The notes below the pieces were generated by a model. That model was not told the DNA's origin. It saw only the letters and a program-made list of their open reading frames with translations, and searched no databases. Of a stretch of 64,000 nucleotides of DNA, positions 61,085 to 64,000 are shown piece after piece. The position numbers were made by a program, and so were the translations under genes. Numbering within the stretch: the first letter of the stretch is position 1; each line of letters opens with the position of its first letter. Source of the stretch: JAGTRP01 sp035255045 (GTDB lineage Bacteria > Pseudomonadota > Gammaproteobacteria > Burkholderiales > Rhodocyclaceae); NCBI GenBank assembly GCA_035255045.1, contig DATFAA010000088.1, positions 62,001 to 126,000 on the forward strand, read 5' to 3'.

Positions 61085-63218
61085 TAGAGGCTCCTTCTTC
61101 CTTCACCAAGGGCAGGCGGATGTCGACCCGGGCCCCGCCCTCCGGCGTATTGCTTATGTCGATCTGGCCCTGGTGCTCATCGATGATCTTCTTGACGATG
61201 GGCAGCCCCAGGCCGGTGCCCCGCGCCTTGGTGGTCACGTAGGGCTCAAAAACCTTCGGCAGCATTTCGGCCGGGAATCCCGGCCCGTTATCCGTAATCA
61301 GCAGGCGGGCGCAACGCCCCGCCACTTCCGTCGCCACGTCGATGTGCCCATCGTCCCGGCCCTCCAGGGCATCCTCGGCGTTGCGCAGCAGATTGTGGAT
61401 GATCTGCCGGATCTGGGTGGCATCCCCGAGCACCGGCGGGATGGAGCTTGCCAGGCGCACCCGCAGGCTGGCCCTGGAGGTTTCGTACAGGCCCAGCACC
61501 TCGCTGACCAGCCCGTTCAGGTCCAGGGGCGCCAGGACCGGCGCCGGCAGGCGGGCGTAGTCCCGGAAATCGTTGACCATGTGCTTCATGGCCTGAACCT
61601 GGTTGATGATGGTCTGGGTACCCCGCAGCAGCATGTCGGCGTCGCCATTGGACAACTTGTCGGCCAGCTTGAGCTGGAGGCGTTCCGCTGAAAGTTGGAT
61701 GGGGGTCAGGGGGTTCTTGATTTCGTGGGCCAGGCGGCGCGCCACCTCGCCCCAAGCGGCGCTGCGCTGGGCTGCGATGAGCCGGGTGACGTCGTCGAAC
61801 ACCACCACCTCACCGCCACTGCTGGCTTCCGGCAGGCGGGAACCGCGCAGCAGCAGGACCTGGGGCATGCCGTTCGGGCGCTCGAGTTCGAGCTGGTCCT
61901 GCCACTCGGGCTCGTCGGCTCCGTCGAAGTGCTCGCGGATGAAGCGGCCGAGGGCGTTCTGCCGGGGCCACCGGTCCACCGGCACCCCCAGCAGCCCCTC
62001 GAAGTCGTCGCCGAGGATGGTCAGCGCCCCCTCATTGACGGTGCGCAGGGCGTACCGGCGGTCGAAAACCATCACCCCGGTGGACAGGTTGGCCAGGATG
62101 GATTCCAGGTAGCCCCGGGCCGCCTCCAGTTCGGCCCGGTTGCGCTCCGATTCCCGGCGGGCGTCATCCAGCTGGCGGGTCATCTGGCTGAAGGACTGGG
62201 TGAGCATCCCCAACTCGTCCCGGCTGTAGACGGCCTGACGCGGCGAGAAGTCGCCCTGGGCTACTGCCTGGGTGCCCTCGGCCAGAATGGAAAGCGGCGC
62301 CGACAGGCGCCGGGCCAGGACGAAGGCCAGGGCGAAGGCGGCAAACAGGGCCAGCAGGACGGTGAGGGTCAGGGTCAGGGCGTAGATGCGGGTGAGGCCC
62401 TGGCGGGCCAGCTGCAGCTCCTGGTAATCGCGATATACCGCCTGCACCGCCTCGGCGTTCTGGGCCAAGGCGGGCGGCACCGGGTGGATGACCTGGAGGA
62501 TGCGGGGCTCGTCGAAGACGCCGTAGGCAGCTACCGGCACCAGGACGCGCAGCATGAGCTTGCCCCCCTCCCCGTCGATGGCGGTGACCGCCCGGCTGTT
62601 GCGGGCCTGCTTGAGCTGGGCCGAGGTGGGCAGGGACGGCAGGAAGCCGGCATAGTCGTCGCTGGCGCTGGACAGGAGCTGGCCGCCGACGGAGAAGAGC
62701 GCCGCCGAATCCACGCCGTTCTGCTCCCGCAGCCGCAGGAGCGCCGAGCGCCTGCCCTGCTCCGGCAGGTTGGCGAGTTCGGAAGCCATGCCCCGGGTCT
62801 TGTCCGTCAGCTCCGCCAGCATGGAGTCCAGGGCGGTGCGCCCGAGGGCAAGGCCCGACTCCAGGGCCTTCTCCACCCGGACGTCGAACCAGCTCTCGAT
62901 GGAGCGGGTGACGAACTGGACCGATACCCCGTACACCAGCATGCCCGGCAGCACCGCCACCACCCCGAACATCATCATGAGCCGCAGCTTCAGCCGGGCG
63001 CCGAATACCTGGGCCCGGTAATCCCGCCACAGGGAACGCAGCTGCCAGCCCACCAGGCTGACCATGGCTGCGGCCAGCAGCACGTTGAGGAAGACCAGCA
63101 GCGAATAGTGCCGGCTGAACAGGGAAGTGTTGGCGGCGGTGGATAGCAGGAGCAGGAACCAGACAATGGCTCCGATGGTCGCTGCCAGTGCCCCGCCGAT
63201 GGCGACGAAGCGCTTCAC
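61062..63218 (-). CDS. ntrY: Nitrogen regulation sensor histidine kinase NtrY
   Basis: 718-residue membrane kinase. It has N-terminal membrane helices (three or more to ~125), a periplasmic/sensor region to ~285, HAMP ~305-370, PAS ~375-490, HisKA with RRLAHEIKNPLTPIQ, and a HATPase with DNGPGFP and GTGLGLPIVKKI. All kinase motifs are intact. The GTG at 63218 overlaps the DUF4390 stop; it feeds the adjacent NtrX. Confidence 0.94.
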   Translation of the reverse strand: MKRFVAIGGALAATIGAIVWFLLLLSTAANTSLFSRHYSLLVFLNVLLAAAMVSLVGWQLRSLWRDYRAQVFGARLKLRLMMMFGVVAVLPGMLVYGVSVQFVTRSIESWFDVRVEKALESGLALGRTALDSMLAELTDKTRGMASELANLPEQGRRSALLRLREQNGVDSAALFSVGGQLLSSASDDYAGFLPSLPTSAQLKQARNSRAVTAIDGEGGKLMLRVLVPVAAYGVFDEPRILQVIHPVPPALAQNAEAVQAVYRDYQELQLARQGLTRIYALTLTLTVLLALFAAFALAFVLARRLSAPLSILAEGTQAVAQGDFSPRQAVYSRDELGMLTQSFSQMTRQLDDARRESERNRAELEAARGYLESILANLSTGVMVFDRRYALRTVNEGALTILGDDFEGLLGVPVDRWPRQNALGRFIREHFDGADEPEWQDQLELERPNGMPQVLLLRGSRLPEASSGGEVVVFDDVTRLIAAQRSAAWGEVARRLAHEIKNPLTPIQLSAERLQLKLADKLSNGDADMLLRGTQTIINQVQAMKHMVNDFRDYARLPAPVLAPLDLNGLVSEVLGLYETSRASLRVRLASSIPPVLGDATQIRQIIHNLLRNAEDALEGRDDGHIDVATEVAGRCARLLITDNGPGFPAEMLPKVFEPYVTTKARGTGLGLPIVKKIIDEHQGQIDISNTPEGGARVDIRLPLVKEEGASNGHHSGR

Positions 63219-63835
63219 TTGGTCTCCGCGGGCGGGGGCGACGCCGGCAGGGTCACCTGCCAGGTCTTCCAATCCGACGACAGGTTCCAGTCCCGGCTGC
63301 CGAGAGCGGATATCTGGAAGGGCTTGGGCAGCTGGGTGACATCAAGGCGCAGGCGCAGGGCCGCGTGGTAGGTCTGGCCGGGCCTGATCTGCGGTTTGTC
63401 GATGGGTTTCTCGATCACCACCCAGTTGCGCAGCCGGGACAGGATGCGCAGGGCCTCGTCCAGGGTCGGGAAAGACTGGTGCAGGGCACCGGTGGACAGT
63501 CGATATTGGCGGGTCAGGGCGTGGTAGGACAGGCGGTAGGTCTGGCTGCGGCTGATGAGTTTTTCGTCCAGCCAATACCAGCGCGGCCGGGACAGCTCGA
63601 AATCGACCACGAAGTTGAGCACCACCCCCTTGGCCACCGCCTCCTCGAGGCGCTGGTTGAAATCCATGGTGAAGTCGGCGGAGACGGCGTAGCCGTCCTC
63701 GACCAGGGCCAGCTCGGGGTTGGCCACCTCGATTTCCGCCGCCCGGGCGCTCAGGACGAAGAGAAGCCCGAGCAGGACGCTCCAGAACCGCCAGGGATCA
63801 GAGGGGCTTTTCAAGCAGGCAGTAGTAGAAACCAT
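63215..63835 (-). CDS. DUF4390 protein, signal-peptide-bearing
   Basis: 206 residues. Likely N-terminus MVSTTACLKSPSDPWRFWSV followed by a hydrophobic stretch to SARA, then a beta-rich periplasmic body with RLSYHALTRQYRLSTGALHQS and a C-terminal FQISALGSRDWNLSSDWKTW block. This family lies between rsmB and ntrY in betaproteobacteria; its role is unknown. The chosen ATG overlaps rsmB by 38 bases; a TTG slightly downstream is an alternative. Confidence 0.75.
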   Translation of the reverse strand: MVSTTACLKSPSDPWRFWSVLLGLLFVLSARAAEIEVANPELALVEDGYAVSADFTMDFNQRLEEAVAKGVVLNFVVDFELSRPRWYWLDEKLISRSQTYRLSYHALTRQYRLSTGALHQSFPTLDEALRILSRLRNWVVIEKPIDKPQIRPGQTYHAALRLRLDVTQLPKPFQISALGSRDWNLSSDWKTWQVTLPASPPPAETK

Positions 63836-64000
63836 CGTGTTCGGCGTCGGGCAGCAATTGTTCTTCGTGGCGTCGCAGCGCTTGGGGCTGCCGGGCGACA
63901 AAGCGGTCCACCTGGCGGCTGTTCTCCTCGGGGAAGACCGAGCAGGTGGCGTACAGCAGTTTACCGCCCGGCTTCACGACCCGCCACAGGGCGTCCAGGA
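63798..64000 (-). CDS. rsmB: 16S rRNA (cytosine-967 C5) methyltransferase RsmB, C-terminal part (partial)
   Basis: On the - strand the last 66 codons are in the window; the start lies to the right. The frame reads LDALWRVVKPGGKLLYATCS followed by VFPEEN, the second catalytic Cys region of the Fmu/Sun family, and ends DGFYYCLLEKPL. The gene order rsmB-DUF4390-ntrY-ntrX agrees with other betaproteobacteria, where fmt and def usually precede. Confidence 0.88.
   Translation of the reverse strand, partial: LDALWRVVKPGGKLLYATCSVFPEENSRQVDRFVARQPQALRRHEEQLLPDAEHDGFYYCLLEKPL

Overview
The window is a GC-rich, densely packed chromosomal segment. It has about 60 protein genes, one tRNA gene and no sign of insertion sequences, phage or CRISPR. 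Gene content points to a Rhodocyclales-like betaproteobacterium: a liu leucine/isovalerate degradation operon, a porin-glnK-amtB nitrogen operon, a PEP-CTERM protein, DUF1840 and DUF4390 proteins, ThrH, and the order hemE-trkH-trkA-ntrX-ntrY-rsmB. This placement is inferred from protein families; no 16S gene is present.

Layout, left to right. (1) 1-11.2 kb: a tightly coupled + strand operon for leucine/isovalerate catabolism. It holds the isovaleryl-CoA dehydrogenase tail, an acetyltransferase-carbonic anhydrase fusion, a thiolase, a DMT exporter, a second acyl-CoA dehydrogenase, a DsbA-fold isomerase, a LOG-family protein, both methylcrotonyl-CoA carboxylase subunits, methylglutaconyl-CoA hydratase and HMG-CoA lyase. 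A hypothetical protein, two small Cys-rich DUF1289-type proteins and an MBL-fold hydrolase follow. (2) 13.5-20 kb: a PEP-CTERM exoprotein, a phosphonate-type ABC transporter whose two permease domains are fused, and a chemoreceptor with an unusual periplasmic CX4CH motif. (3) 20-24.3 kb: an M20 amidohydrolase, rapZ, a NusG-II/Gx-transporter pair, ubiX and a LON-domain protein. (4) 24.3-32.8 kb: a TonB receptor and YfiR protein convergent with a CHASE8-GGDEF-EAL protein, tRNA-Gly(CCC), a flavin reductase, mutY, an HD-GYP protein with a degraded active site, and a coiled-coil periplasmic protein. (5) 32.9-40 kb: an ABC-F ATPase, thrH, purU, a cyclic-nucleotide-type phosphodiesterase, then amtB-glnK-porin behind a near-consensus sigma-54 promoter. 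(6) 40-53.4 kb: ubiK, comM, a Bcr/CflA exporter, a BamE-like lipoprotein, metH, murB, a possible CheZ-like protein, a second carbonic anhydrase, a ROK kinase, a MOSC protein and a calcium-binding-type protein. (7) 53.5-64 kb: priA, hemE, trkH, trkA, ntrX, ntrY, a DUF4390 gene and the end of rsmB, all on the - strand. The priA-hemE gap carries DnaA-box-like sites and a parS-like palindrome.

How the genes work together. In the liu operon a carbonic anhydrase could supply bicarbonate to the biotin-dependent carboxylase, and the thiolase closes the route to acetyl-CoA. Two c-di-GMP-type proteins (CHASE8-GGDEF-EAL with YfiR, and HD-GYP) and a chemoreceptor suggest active surface/motility signalling. 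Three sigma-54-like promoters plus NtrY/NtrX and GlnK/AmtB indicate RpoN control of nitrogen, envelope and taxis genes. The strongest leads are the GNAT-carbonic anhydrase fusion, the CX4CH chemoreceptor, the YfiR-centred module and the origin-type sites upstream of priA.
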